Below the pieces are notes generated by a model, which searched no databases, was not told the origin of the DNA, and was given only the letters and a program-made list of their open reading frames with translations. Position numbers and translations under genes: made by a program. A stretch of DNA of 37,404 bases. It comes from an uncultured Pseudomonadota bacterium (GTDB lineage: Bacteria > Myxococcota_A > UBA796 > SXON01). The stretch spans positions 1 through 37,404 of the forward strand of contig CAJBVW010000061.1 in the NCBI GenBank assembly GCA_903959175.1, in the 5' to 3' direction. Of the stretch, positions 25,867 through 33,610 are shown piece after piece (the stretch's first letter is position 1; every line of letters begins with the position of its first letter).

Positions 25867-27341
25867 GACGCACCCCCCATCTGGGCCGCAGCCTGCTTGA
25901 TCGCATCCGAGAACGCCGCGACGAGCGCCGCATCCTTCGCCGGATCAACCTCCGGACTCTTCGCCTTCCGCGTGCGCTTCGGCTTCTCGGTCGTCGGGAC
26001 CGACATCGGCGGCGCGGAGGGCGGCCACACGGGCTGCATCGATACCACGGGCGCGGGCGTCTCCCGCGACTCGATCCGCTTCACCACGTCGTCGGAGCTC
26101 CGCACCGGCGCAGTGAGCTTCTGCTGACCGGCGGCGCAGGACTTCGCGGCACGCGCGGCGGCGAGCGACACGCGCTCGGAGATCCGGCGCAGCGTGGTGA
26201 CGATGTCGGGGCTCTCGCCGCGACCGATCGCGTCCCACGCCTGCTGGTAGGCCCCGGCGGCGCGGCGCACATCCTCCAGCGCCGCCTTCTGCTCCTTGCC
26301 CGAACACAACGGGGACGCGACGAGCGACTGCGCGTGCCGGATGAGCTTCCCGGCGCGCGTGAGCAGGTCGGGGGCCTCGGTGGAGCCCCAGAGCGACCCG
26401 GCCAGCTCCTCCAACGCCTGGGACTCCTTCTCGGTGGCCGACGCGATGCGCGCGACCGAGATCGGGCACGAGGGCGGCTCGGGCGCCGGGATCGAATCCA
26501 GCGAGGGCACGAGCACCCCCGCCGTCCGCGGCGGGGCATCGGCGACGGGCACCGTCCCGCGCGTGAGCGCGCTGGCGTGCTTCGCGGCCTTGCCCTTCTC
26601 GCGCTTGCCGAACATGGCCACGACCGAGCCCACGTCGTTGACGACGACCCAGCCGTCGTCCCGCTCCACGGCGCGGAAGCTGGACTTGCCCTTGTACCGC
26701 TCGGTGGGGTCGCGCCGCTCGGGGATCGGGCGCGGCGGGTACTGGGCGGCGAAGGCGAGATCGACGGTGTTCCGGCGGTGCGTGTCGCGGAAGCTGCACG
26801 CCTCGGACACGAGCCCGACGACAAGCCCCATCCCGGCCGTGATCGCCTCGGCGAGGCCGGAGCGCTCGATGCTCTCCTGCTTCGCCTTGCTGAACCACTT
26901 CTCGGCGCGCTCGAAGGTGGCGAGCCAGCGCCCGTCTGCCTTCGACGTGAGCTTCAGCGACCCGTACGACGCGACGCGGCGTTCGAGCACGATGCTCGGG
27001 GTGCCGTCCGTGCAGAGCAGAAGCCCCGCCCACTTCCCCTTCAGGGTGGCAGGCCCGGCGGGCGGAGGACCGGACTTCAGCTTCCGCAGCTCGGCGACGG
27101 CCGAGGTGGGATCGGCGTCGAACTCGGGCGCGTGCGACGGCGCGAGCCCGAGGTCGGTACGCCACACCTTCGCGGGCTGCCGCTTCACCTGGTGGACGAG
27201 CAGCGCCGTGTTGTCGCGCGGGCGCATCACGAACGCGACCTCGCCGCCGCAGCCACGCCCGTAGGCGAGCAGCACGCGCGGGACGTCCTCGTCGGCACCG
27301 ACGATGTTGAAGCGGAACTTCTCGGGGTTGGTCGTGGTCAT
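25863..27341 (-). CDS. Unrecognised 492-aa protein of the small-protein operon
   Basis: This 492-aa protein has a compact N-terminal domain (residues 1-260, mixed alpha/beta with RVLLAYGRGCGGEVAFVM near 22-39) and a helical C-terminal part. It ends in a Lys/Arg-rich stretch (KPKRTRKAKS) and a short helix. No nucleotide-binding or catalytic motif is seen. The ATG start lies three bases after the upstream stop, and the stop overlaps the following GTG. It is the largest protein of the operon and a candidate structural or scaffold protein. Function is not assigned. Confidence 0.75.
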   Translation of the reverse strand: MTTTNPEKFRFNIVGADEDVPRVLLAYGRGCGGEVAFVMRPRDNTALLVHQVKRQPAKVWRTDLGLAPSHAPEFDADPTSAVAELRKLKSGPPPAGPATLKGKWAGLLLCTDGTPSIVLERRVASYGSLKLTSKADGRWLATFERAEKWFSKAKQESIERSGLAEAITAGMGLVVGLVSEACSFRDTHRRNTVDLAFAAQYPPRPIPERRDPTERYKGKSSFRAVERDDGWVVVNDVGSVVAMFGKREKGKAAKHASALTRGTVPVADAPPRTAGVLVPSLDSIPAPEPPSCPISVARIASATEKESQALEELAGSLWGSTEAPDLLTRAGKLIRHAQSLVASPLCSGKEQKAALEDVRRAAGAYQQAWDAIGRGESPDIVTTLRRISERVSLAAARAAKSCAAGQQKLTAPVRSSDDVVKRIESRETPAPVVSMQPVWPPSAPPMSVPTTEKPKRTRKAKSPEVDPAKDAALVAAFSDAIKQAAAQMGGAS

Positions 27342-27344
27342 GGT

Positions 27345-28001
27345 TCAGCCCTTCCCCAGCTTGGGGACGATGAAGATGGCGGCCCCGGCGAGGCCGAGCG
27401 CGGCGAGGAGCCAGCCCCAGCCGCTACCGCCCGCCTTCGCGAGGTCCTCGGTGGGGGAGGAGGACGGAGCGGAGTGGTTGATCTTGGCGATGGCGTCGGC
27501 GAGTGCCGGATCGCGCTCGATGATCGCGATCTCGTCGGAGAGCACCTGCGCCTCCTTGTAGTGGACGACGGCCCACGCGAGGCCGGTCATCGAGACGGCG
27601 ATCACCGCGCCGGCCGCGGCGATGGCGATGATCACGACGGGCGCGACGCCAACCTCAATGGCCCCGCCACGCTCGGACGCGGTCGCGGGGCGCTCGTAGG
27701 CGCCGTACCCCTTGGCGTGGGCGCTCCACGAGGTGAGCAGCGCGATGGTGCGCCGGAGCAGCGCCGTGAGCGCCGGATCGCCGGGCTTCGCGGCGAGCGC
27801 CTGGATGACGGTCACCTGAGCGCGGATCAGCCGCGACCCGCTGTCCGCGACGATCGCGCGGTAGCCCGCCACGACCTTCGCGAGCGCCTGCGCGTTCTCA
27901 GCGGCGTAGCTCTGCACCCGCGCGAGCGACTGCTCGGCGGTGATCCGCATCGCCTGGATGCGCTCCGAGACGGCCTCGGTGCTGACCGGGAGGGTGGCCA
28001 T
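27345..28001 (-). CDS. Two-segment membrane protein
   Basis: This 218-aa protein has a long N-terminal helical region (1-100), a membrane segment (about 117-146, VAPVVIIAIAAAGAVIAVSMTGLAWAV) and a second hydrophobic segment near the C-terminus (GWLLAALGLAGAAIFIVPKL). I chose the ATG at 27999-28001, which has GGAG seven bases upstream; a GTG four codons earlier is possible. The layout would suit a membrane-embedded virion or lysis protein, but no family is recognised. Confidence 0.75.
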   Translation of the reverse strand: MATLPVSTEAVSERIQAMRITAEQSLARVQSYAAENAQALAKVVAGYRAIVADSGSRLIRAQVTVIQALAAKPGDPALTALLRRTIALLTSWSAHAKGYGAYERPATASERGGAIEVGVAPVVIIAIAAAGAVIAVSMTGLAWAVVHYKEAQVLSDEIAIIERDPALADAIAKINHSAPSSSPTEDLAKAGGSGWGWLLAALGLAGAAIFIVPKLGKG

Positions 28002-28002
28002 T

Positions 28003-28842
28003 TCAGCTCCCACACCGGCGGCCGTCGTCGCATCCGAGGTAGCCGGCCACCGGCGCGGGAGCGGCCGGGGCAGCGGGCGCCGGTGCGGGCGCCGGGTGAG
28101 CGGCGGGTGCGGGCTTCGGCGCGAGCGCCTTCTGGATCTTGTCCTTCACCAGCGGGTAGAGCAACAGCGGCAGGATGCCGACGTTGTCCCCCGCGATCCG
28201 CTTTGCCGCCTTGTCCGACACGATCTGCACGATGAACAGGCCGGGGCTCACGGTCGCGACCATCGCGTTCTGCCCCGCCTTCGCCTGGATGCGCGCGGCG
28301 TCGCCGAGCGGCTTGTGGGGGCCCCACTTCGCCGCGAACAGCTTGCCCGCTTCCTCCAGGAAGTTCCGCTTCGGCTTCTTGGGCTTGGCCGCAGGCTCCA
28401 CGCCGACGTAGCCGTCGAGCCAGTTGCCTTCCGTCTCGTCCTCGGCAGGTTCGGGCGCGTCCTCGATGCCCTCGTCAGGCTCCTCGGTCTCGCCGGGCTC
28501 GGCCTCGGGGATGTCGTCGAGCGCCGCGTCCATGTCGTCCTCGCCGGGCTTCCGGGCCCGACTCGGCTTCTTGGGCTTCCACCCGAGAGCGCGCAGATCG
28601 ACCATGACGACGGCGAGCCGACGCTTGGCCTGGCGCAGCGCGGCCTTCCAACCCAGCGGGTGCCCTGCGGACAGCTTGGCGATGCGGCGCTTGAGCGCAC
28701 GGGCGCGTCGGAGCTTCGCCCGGATCTGGCGGTCCTTCGCCGTGAGCTTGCGCTTCGGGCCGGAAACGATGGCGCGGCGGGACTCCCCGGCGAACTCTAC
28801 GGGACCGACGACGCGGGCGCGGATGAAGCGAGAATTGGACAT
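28003..28842 (-). CDS. Basic N-terminus, acidic middle, membrane-like C-terminus protein
   Basis: This 279-aa protein starts at the ATG at 28840-28842, which shares one base with the stop of the gene before it (TGATG). The first 105 residues are highly basic (KRKLTAKDRQIRAKLRRARA, QAKRRL), followed by a Glu/Asp-rich linker (about 107-150). A KPKKPKRN segment leads to a helix-rich end with a hydrophobic stretch (NVGILPLLLYPLVKDKI) and an Ala/Pro tail. The charge pattern suggests nucleic-acid or capsid-interior contact. No known family is recognised. Longer upstream starts give Pro/Arg-rich, probably untranslated text. Confidence 0.72.
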   Translation of the reverse strand: MSNSRFIRARVVGPVEFAGESRRAIVSGPKRKLTAKDRQIRAKLRRARALKRRIAKLSAGHPLGWKAALRQAKRRLAVVMVDLRALGWKPKKPSRARKPGEDDMDAALDDIPEAEPGETEEPDEGIEDAPEPAEDETEGNWLDGYVGVEPAAKPKKPKRNFLEEAGKLFAAKWGPHKPLGDAARIQAKAGQNAMVATVSPGLFIVQIVSDKAAKRIAGDNVGILPLLLYPLVKDKIQKALAPKPAPAAHPAPAPAPAAPAAPAPVAGYLGCDDGRRCGS

Positions 28843-29423
28843 CAGGACTCCCGGCGCCGAGAACGGCGCGATTGGGTGGAACGGTGGGAGCGGCGGCGCC
28901 CCTGGTCGGGGTCGCGACGGAGCCCGGCGAGGCGGACGCGGGTGACGATGCGCTCGTGGCACTGCCGCCCGTCGAGGCGCTCCTCGAGCATCCCGAGGCG
29001 GGCGGAGGGGTCGTCGAACCAGGCGGTCCCGTTGACGACGTAGCGGACGACGCAGTGGTAGAGCCCGTGCTCGCCCTTCTTGATCGACGTGGTGAGCGCC
29101 ACCTCGCTGGGGATCGACTCAAGGCGCGCGGCCCTCGCCGCGGCGTATCCGGGGTCGTTTGGCGCGAGCGCCTTCCACCCGCGGGCGATGAGCTCACCGG
29201 CCCGAGCGGCGGCGAGCGCGTCGCAATCCTCCCAGCCCTGCGCGAGCAGCTGGATGTAGTCGGACCAGGTCTCCTCCTCCTCGCGTCCGTACCGAACGCT
29301 CGTCGCGTAGAGCAACGGCAGCGTCGGCCGCTCGCGGAGCAGGCGCGCGTTGCAGCGGGCCAGCCAGTTGAGCAGGCTGACCGCGTCGCGTTCGTTGAAA
29401 GTGAGGGCAACCGTGATGTTCAC
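28842..29423 (-). CDS. Transglutaminase-like cysteine protease-type protein
   Basis: This 193-aa protein shows the Cys-His-Asp order of transglutaminase-like cysteine proteinases. GWEDCDALAAARAGELIARG places C67 next to D68 at the start of a helix. GLYHCVVRYVVNGTAWFDDPSARLGM gives H123 on a strand and D137 or D138. The spacing and the 'DC(D)xLA...G' and 'H-V-x-V...W-x-DP' patterns fit the family, although the usual GDC is EDC here. The C-terminus is an Arg/Ser-rich tail. The GTG start has only a weak ribosome-binding site. It may process virion proteins, cross-link them or act on peptidoglycan; activity is inferred. Confidence 0.68.
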   Translation of the reverse strand: MNITVALTFNERDAVSLLNWLARCNARLLRERPTLPLLYATSVRYGREEEETWSDYIQLLAQGWEDCDALAAARAGELIARGWKALAPNDPGYAAARAARLESIPSEVALTTSIKKGEHGLYHCVVRYVVNGTAWFDDPSARLGMLEERLDGRQCHERIVTRVRLAGLRRDPDQGRRRSHRSTQSRRSRRRES

Positions 29424-29438
29424 GAGGATGTCCGCGGG

Positions 29439-29855
29439 TCAGGAGGAGGAGAGTTGGAAGCCGCCGGTCGACACGATGTCAACCGACGCGACGACGCCAG
29501 GCGCGGTGCCACCGGCGAGGACGAGGCGGGCGCGAACCCACGGGAGAAGCCCGACGTTCGCGCTGTCGAGCGCCTCGGCGTAGGTGCCGGGGTCCGTGCG
29601 GACGGTGCCGAGCACGAGGTCCACCCAGGCGAACCCGTCCACAGACCCCTGGATGAGGAGCTGCGCCGTCGGCGAGTTCGCGCCCCCGGAGAAGGTCAGC
29701 AGCGTGATGAACTTGAACTCCTGCACGGAGTCGTTCAGCCGATCGCTCTGGTCGGGCAGGATTCGCACCCCCGGGCCGTTCTGGGTGACCGTGACCGGCG
29801 TCTGCGGCGGGGTGTTCATCAGGCGGGTCGTGACCCGATTTGCGTAGCACTTCAT
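29439..29855 (-). CDS. Beta-rich small protein, candidate structural component
   Basis: This 138-aa protein is dominated by predicted beta strands (FKFITLLTFSG, AQLLIQGSVDGFAWVDLVLG, WVRARLVLAGG, VVASVDIVSTGG). The pattern 'xxLLIQGSxDGxxWVDL ... PWVRARL' is typical of small beta-sandwich proteins in phage structural modules. The ATG is preceded by GAGGG. No signal peptide or enzyme motif is seen. A capsid, spike or decoration role is a working idea only. Confidence 0.7.
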   Translation of the reverse strand: MKCYANRVTTRLMNTPPQTPVTVTQNGPGVRILPDQSDRLNDSVQEFKFITLLTFSGGANSPTAQLLIQGSVDGFAWVDLVLGTVRTDPGTYAEALDSANVGLLPWVRARLVLAGGTAPGVVASVDIVSTGGFQLSSS

Positions 29856-29874
29856 GGCGGTGGCCCTCGGAGAG

Positions 29875-30513
29875 TCAAAGGTGGAGGAGGAAGACGACGC
29901 GGTAGGCGTAGGTGCCGGCGGGGAGCACGCACCGGATGGTCGCGGCGTCCCCGATGGGAGCGCCCGGAGCGGGCTGCTTGTCGGCCGCGTACCGGCCGCG
30001 GGCGGTGGCGTTCACGTCGAGGAGCTCGACGAACGCCGTGGAAAGGAGGGTGCTGTCCGAGAGTTCAAGGCGGACGAACTTGGCCCACGGGGGCGGGATC
30101 ACATCGACACTTCCGCCGCCGCCCCCGACGATCTGGGCGCTCGATCCCCGCACCGTCCACTGGTTCTCGGTGTCACATTGGCCGTTGGCAATCGCCGCAC
30201 GCGCCTGGATGTTGGCCGAAGTAGACAGGTTGGAGCCGAACACCTGCACGGTCGTGGCGTGGACGCAGATGCGCGTACACTTCGGGACGTCGAAGAGGGC
30301 CGTGCGCTGGGCACCGCCGCCGCCGGACCAGACGAGCCGGGCCTCCCAGGGGGAGCCTTCGTCCGACCAGAGGTCGATGATGCGCCAGTCGCCGTCACCC
30401 ACGCCGACGGATTGCGCCGTGAGCACCTCGCCCTCTGCCCCCGCCGAGCCGGCCACCGTCGAAGCGGAGAGCTTCGCGGTACCGGAACGGCGGGAGAGCT
30501 TGCATACGCCCAC
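29875..30513 (-). CDS. Beta-rich protein, candidate structural component
   Basis: This 212-aa protein is Gly/Ala/Val-rich with many short strands (EARLVWSGGGGAQRTALFDV, TRICVHATTVQVFGS, WAKFVRLELSDS, TYAYRVVFLLHL) and scattered cysteines. It contains no recognisable enzyme motif, signal peptide or membrane helix. The start is a GTG with GGTGAG nearby. Its neighbours are the 138-aa and 242-aa beta-rich proteins. Together they could be jelly-roll-type virion proteins, but nothing in the sequence proves it. Confidence 0.7.
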   Translation of the reverse strand: MGVCKLSRRSGTAKLSASTVAGSAGAEGEVLTAQSVGVGDGDWRIIDLWSDEGSPWEARLVWSGGGGAQRTALFDVPKCTRICVHATTVQVFGSNLSTSANIQARAAIANGQCDTENQWTVRGSSAQIVGGGGGSVDVIPPPWAKFVRLELSDSTLLSTAFVELLDVNATARGRYAADKQPAPGAPIGDAATIRCVLPAGTYAYRVVFLLHL

Positions 30514-30530
30514 GGCTCACCCCCGCCCGA

Positions 30531-31259
30531 TCAGCAGCGCGGCGTCTTGACCCGCGCCTTGCCGTAGAAGCTGAGCTTCAGGGCGGCGGTGGTCGAGCCA
30601 GCCGTGTAGTTGATGGTGACCGGGACACCGGCGCGCAGGATGCGTCCGCCGAAGGAAGGCCCGTGGTACGCCGTGGGCGAGATCAGCGCCGCGTCGAGGT
30701 TGTCGAGCACCACCGGGTCGTCGCCCGAGATGATGGTGTTGATCGTCGCAGCGGTGTCGCCGGTCGCGAAGATCTTGGAAAGATGCAGGCTGGTACGCGG
30801 CGTGAGGGTCACGCTCATCGACTGCCCGACGGCGGTGGCGACGATGCCGCTCACGGTGACGTTGCGCTCCACGATCTTCCCCTTCCGCGACTTGCGGATC
30901 TTGCGGTTGACGGCCCGGTTCTTCTGCGTGAGCTTCTTCTCGCGGGCCGCGAGGCGCTTCTGGCGGCGGTGGATGCTGCGGAGCTTCCGCTGCTTGGGCG
31001 TGAGGCCGATCTCGTCGCCGAAGTCGTCGCCGAGGTCGTCGCCGAGGTCGTCGCCGAAGTCGTCCCCGAGGTCGTCGCCGAGGTCGTCGCCGAAGTCGTC
31101 GTCGTCGTCGTCGTCATCGTCGTCGTCGTCGTCACCGTCGAGGTCCGCCCCGAAGGAGGGGTCGAGGCCGTGGAGCGAGGCGCGCAGGGAGGTGCGATCG
31201 ACGAGGCAATGCCCGTCGGCGGTGAAGGTCACGAGGGCCCAGATGGGTGCGGTGGTCAT
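30531..31259 (-). CDS. Asp-repeat protein with basic segment and beta-rich C-terminus
   Basis: This 242-aa protein has four parts. A short N-terminal domain (1-40) precedes a poly-Asp run and GDDL/GDDF tetrapeptide repeats (about 42-83). A strongly basic coiled segment (88-128, with RRQKRLAAREKKLTQKNR) comes next. A beta-rich C-terminal domain (130-242) contains VTLTPRTSLHLSKIF and a hydrophobic YHGPSFGGRILRAGVPVTI stretch. The last part would suit a jelly-roll coat domain, with the charged arms facing nucleic acid or other subunits. The Asp repeat is encoded by a 12-base DNA repeat and may vary in length. No family is recognised. Confidence 0.72.
   Translation of the reverse strand: MTTAPIWALVTFTADGHCLVDRTSLRASLHGLDPSFGADLDGDDDDDDDDDDDDDFGDDLGDDLGDDFGDDLGDDLGDDFGDEIGLTPKQRKLRSIHRRQKRLAAREKKLTQKNRAVNRKIRKSRKGKIVERNVTVSGIVATAVGQSMSVTLTPRTSLHLSKIFATGDTAATINTIISGDDPVVLDNLDAALISPTAYHGPSFGGRILRAGVPVTINYTAGSTTAALKLSFYGKARVKTPRC
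31018..31138. repeat. In-frame 12-base and GTC repeats encoding Asp-rich tract
   Basis: The plus strand shows about six 12-base units of the type GTCGTCGCCGAG or GTCGTCGCCGAA, then a run of GTC triplets with one ATC and one ACC. On the minus strand these encode GDDL/GDDF repeats followed by poly-Asp. Such repeats expand and contract by slippage without changing frame. Confidence 0.85.
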
Positions 31260-31325
31260 TGGAGTCGTCCTTGGTGGAAAGCGGTCAGTGAGAGGTGGTG
31301 AGGGTGGAAGGGTGGAAGCGGAGAA

Positions 31326-31970
31326 TCAGCGGCGCTCGCGGATGAAGCGACTCCGCCCGGACACGTCCTCGTCCTCGTCGCGGTTGCGACGCTGGACCCG
31401 GGCCCGGCGGCGTCCGGCGACGTCTTCGCCCTCGGTGCCGGGCACCATGCGGACCATCCGGGCGATCTCGCCGATGTCGTCGCCCTTGATCTGGGCAGGA
31501 GGGGCCGCCGCGGGGGCCGGAGCCGCAGCCGGAACCTGGGCGGGCGGCGTCGCGGAGCCGTTCTTCTTCTCGGCGAGCGCGCGGCCCGCGTGGCGACCGA
31601 TGCGTCCGATACCGGCGGCCATGAGGCCGTTGCCGAGGGCCAGCGCGTGGCTGCCACCCTTGCCCGACATCGTCTTGTAGAGGCCGTACCCACCGAGCAG
31701 GAGGCCACCGCCAAGGCGGAGGTCCACCGGGCCGATATCCATCTTCTCCTCGCCCAGGTAGCCCTCGGCAAAGGTGGCCGCGAACACGGTGCCCTGGGTC
31801 TCGGCCGTCGCGATGACCGCGTCGGCGAGCTCCTCGGACATCTCGCGCGCCTTGTTGAAGCGGCCGGTCAGGTTCTTGGCCTTGGCGATGGCCTCGGAAA
31901 AGACACCCTTCATCTTGCTGTCGGGTACCTTTCCGCCGGTCATGGCCGTCTTGAGGGGGCTGGTCGTCAT
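31326..31970 (-). CDS. Gly-rich small protein, first gene of the leftward operon
   Basis: This 214-aa protein starts at the ATG at 31968-31970, which has GAGGA upstream. The first 60 residues are helical (KMKGVFSEAIAKAKNLTGRF). The centre is a Gly-rich amphipathic or membrane-active region (LRLGGGLLLGGYGLYKTM and HALALGNGLMAAGIGRIG, about 84-125). The C-terminus is Ala/Pro-rich and then Arg/Asp-rich (RRRARVQRRNRDEDEDVSGR). It is read from the shared 16-bp element about 108 bases upstream. It may be a membrane-associated structural protein. Unrecognised family. Confidence 0.72.
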   Translation of the reverse strand: MTTSPLKTAMTGGKVPDSKMKGVFSEAIAKAKNLTGRFNKAREMSEELADAVIATAETQGTVFAATFAEGYLGEEKMDIGPVDLRLGGGLLLGGYGLYKTMSGKGGSHALALGNGLMAAGIGRIGRHAGRALAEKKNGSATPPAQVPAAAPAPAAAPPAQIKGDDIGEIARMVRMVPGTEGEDVAGRRRARVQRRNRDEDEDVSGRSRFIRERR

Positions 31971-32077
31971 CGTGGGGTCCTCGGGGGTGGAGTGACCGGC
32001 GGGCCGGTCGGGAGTCGGGGGCCGGATGAGCCCGGCTGACGCAGACCACATTGCTCGCCGAAGTCGAGGATGGAAGG

Positions 32078-32093
32078 GACTTTCACTTGCCGC
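32078..32093 (-). promoter_or_regulatory. 16-bp element shared with the helicase operon
   Basis: GACTTTCACTTGCCGC here is identical to 23624-23639. On the minus strand it reads GCGGCAAGTGAAAGTC and lies about 108 bases upstream of the 214-aa gene. CCTTCC follows the element in both places (directly here, after GCTG in the other). It is likely an operator or a promoter part. Confidence 0.6.
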
Positions 32094-32335
32094 CGCTTGC
32101 CGCTTTTCCGGCCTTCGCAGCGCAGCAAGTGCGGGGCCAATTGCGGCAACCTCGGGGGCGACCGCGGCAACTGAAGCCGCGGTCCGCAGCAAGGGCAGCA
32201 ACCGATCCGGGCTCGGCGCAGCAAGGGCGGAAAGGGCCCGCAGCAAGCCAGGATCGCCCGGCAGCAACCGCAGCAAGGCCCGGCGGAAAGGGCGGCAACC
32301 ACCCGGGCAGCAAGTGCAGCAAGCGGCGGCAAGTG
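32084..32335. repeat. Iteron-like array of GC(A/G)GCAA units
   Basis: About 17 short units with consensus GC(A/G)GCAA(G/C) fill the intergenic region. On the plus strand, units start near 32122, 32143, 32164, 32186, 32195, 32218, 32240, 32261, 32270, 32292, 32307, 32316 and 32326. GCGGAAAG variants are at 32227 and 32283, and two inverted copies lie at 32084 and 32095. Many spacings are 21-22 or 9-10 bases, that is, close to whole helical turns. The longest unit GC(A/G)GCAAGTG recurs at 32122, 32307 and 32326 and, inverted, at 32084. The array may be an operator cluster, a replication origin or a partition site. Confidence 0.75.
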
Positions 32336-32418
32336 GTTTTTCAGGGTCAAGACATAGTCTCGAAGCTACATCATATGTGCAGCATCAACCACCTACTATC
32401 ACATAGGAACACCCCACG
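32336..32418 (+). promoter_or_regulatory. AT-richer stretch, likely promoter for the rightward operon
   Basis: After the GC-rich array the sequence becomes notably AT-rich (ACATAGTCTC, CATCATATGTGC, CTACTATCACATAGG) up to the ATG at 32419, with AGGAAC as a weak ribosome-binding site. It probably holds the promoter of the rightward operon. I cannot fix -35 and -10 boxes with confidence. Confidence 0.35.
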
Positions 32419-33561
32419 ATGACCACCTACATCTTCCACGACCTCGACCCCATCCAGAAGCGCCTCGTCCAGCTCGCCGACGACCTCGGCTACGTCGTCC
32501 TCGCCGAGGTGACGGGCCGCAGCCAGACCGACAAGCTGGCGCGCGTCAACCTGAACGAGACCGATCTCGCACCCTTCCTCGCGGCCCGCACGGGTGAGGA
32601 CGCCGAGGACGAGGACGACGAGCGCGACGACGACGGCGACGGGGATGCCGATCGCGACGAGGACGACGACGTGCAGGACCACTTCGACGGCCCGATCCGT
32701 GACGCCACCCCCGCCGACATCGCCCGCGCGGCCGTGCGCTGGGTGCAGGAGACGGCTGGGGCGCAGATGAACTCGACGCGCCGTCGGAAGTTCAAGCTCT
32801 CGGCGTGGAGCCCCAAGGGCGACCGCCTCATCTACAGCGCCCGCTTCTCGTGCGAGAACCCGGACTGGGACACCGCCGAGGAAGACGACGACCTCGAGGA
32901 GCGGCGTCGGCCGCCCGTGCTGGTGCCCGGTTCGGGGGGGCTCACCGTCCTGCGGAACCCCGCGAACCCCGCCGCGGCGGCCACCCCGCCGGCCGGCGAC
33001 AAGCCCAGCTCGGCGATGGTCATGCTCGAAGCCATCCCCGAGGGCCGCGTGTGGAAGGCGCTCGGCGGCGGGTACGAGCACCTGCTCACCCTGTACGAAC
33101 GCGGCTTCGGCGGCCTGTCCGAGCTCCAAAACGACGCCCTCTCCATGATGGGCGGCCAGAACCGGCGCAACCAGGTGATCATCGAGAGTCTCGCCGACCG
33201 GCTGATCACGCTGCGGGTCGGGACCGAGTTCGCGGAGAACGAGGGTCGCCAGGAGGCGGCCGGCTCACGCATGGGTCAGGAGCTGGGCAAGCAGTTCATC
33301 TCCGAGCTGGGCGGCCTCGGCCGCGTGCTCGCCACGGCGAAGTTCGGCATGGCGCCCGAGATGGTCGAGCTCGCCGACATCGTGACCGCGTCGCCCGAGC
33401 TGATGGAGGCGATGCGTCGTCCCGAGGTCCTCAAGATGCTGCGCGACGAGAAGACGCGGAAGGAACTGGCGAGTCTCCTCGTCGCCGCGTCGGCCGTGCC
33501 GGATTCCCCGGAACCCCCTCCCACCCCCAACCCGCCGACGGACCTGCCGAAGGCGGCCTGA
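32419..33561 (+). CDS. Unrecognised 380-aa protein, first gene of the rightward operon
   Basis: The 380-aa protein has an N-terminal domain (1-60) followed by a long acidic run (about 60-90, EDAEDEDDERDDD). A second folded part reads RRRKFKLSAWSPKGDRLIYSARF (about 117-139). A Pro/Ala linker and a helical C-terminal region (about 190-360, with SELQNDALSMMGGQNRRNQV) complete it. No catalytic motif is visible. It is expressed from the iteron region and shares the acidic-run style of the 200-aa and 242-aa proteins. It may be a virion, scaffold or replication-associated protein. Function unassigned. Confidence 0.78.
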   Translation: MTTYIFHDLDPIQKRLVQLADDLGYVVLAEVTGRSQTDKLARVNLNETDLAPFLAARTGEDAEDEDDERDDDGDGDADRDEDDDVQDHFDGPIRDATPADIARAAVRWVQETAGAQMNSTRRRKFKLSAWSPKGDRLIYSARFSCENPDWDTAEEDDDLEERRRPPVLVPGSGGLTVLRNPANPAAAATPPAGDKPSSAMVMLEAIPEGRVWKALGGGYEHLLTLYERGFGGLSELQNDALSMMGGQNRRNQVIIESLADRLITLRVGTEFAENEGRQEAAGSRMGQELGKQFISELGGLGRVLATAKFGMAPEMVELADIVTASPELMEAMRRPEVLKMLRDEKTRKELASLLVAASAVPDSPEPPPTPNPPTDLPKAA

Positions 33562-33610
33562 TCCCCCGTTTCGATCCCACCCACCCTCACGATCCCCCTT
33601 GGAGTCCCCC

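Noticed and set aside
32084-32335. The repeats as a CRISPR array
   Set aside because: Units are only 8-10 bases with short, irregular gaps, some inverted, and no cas gene is near.
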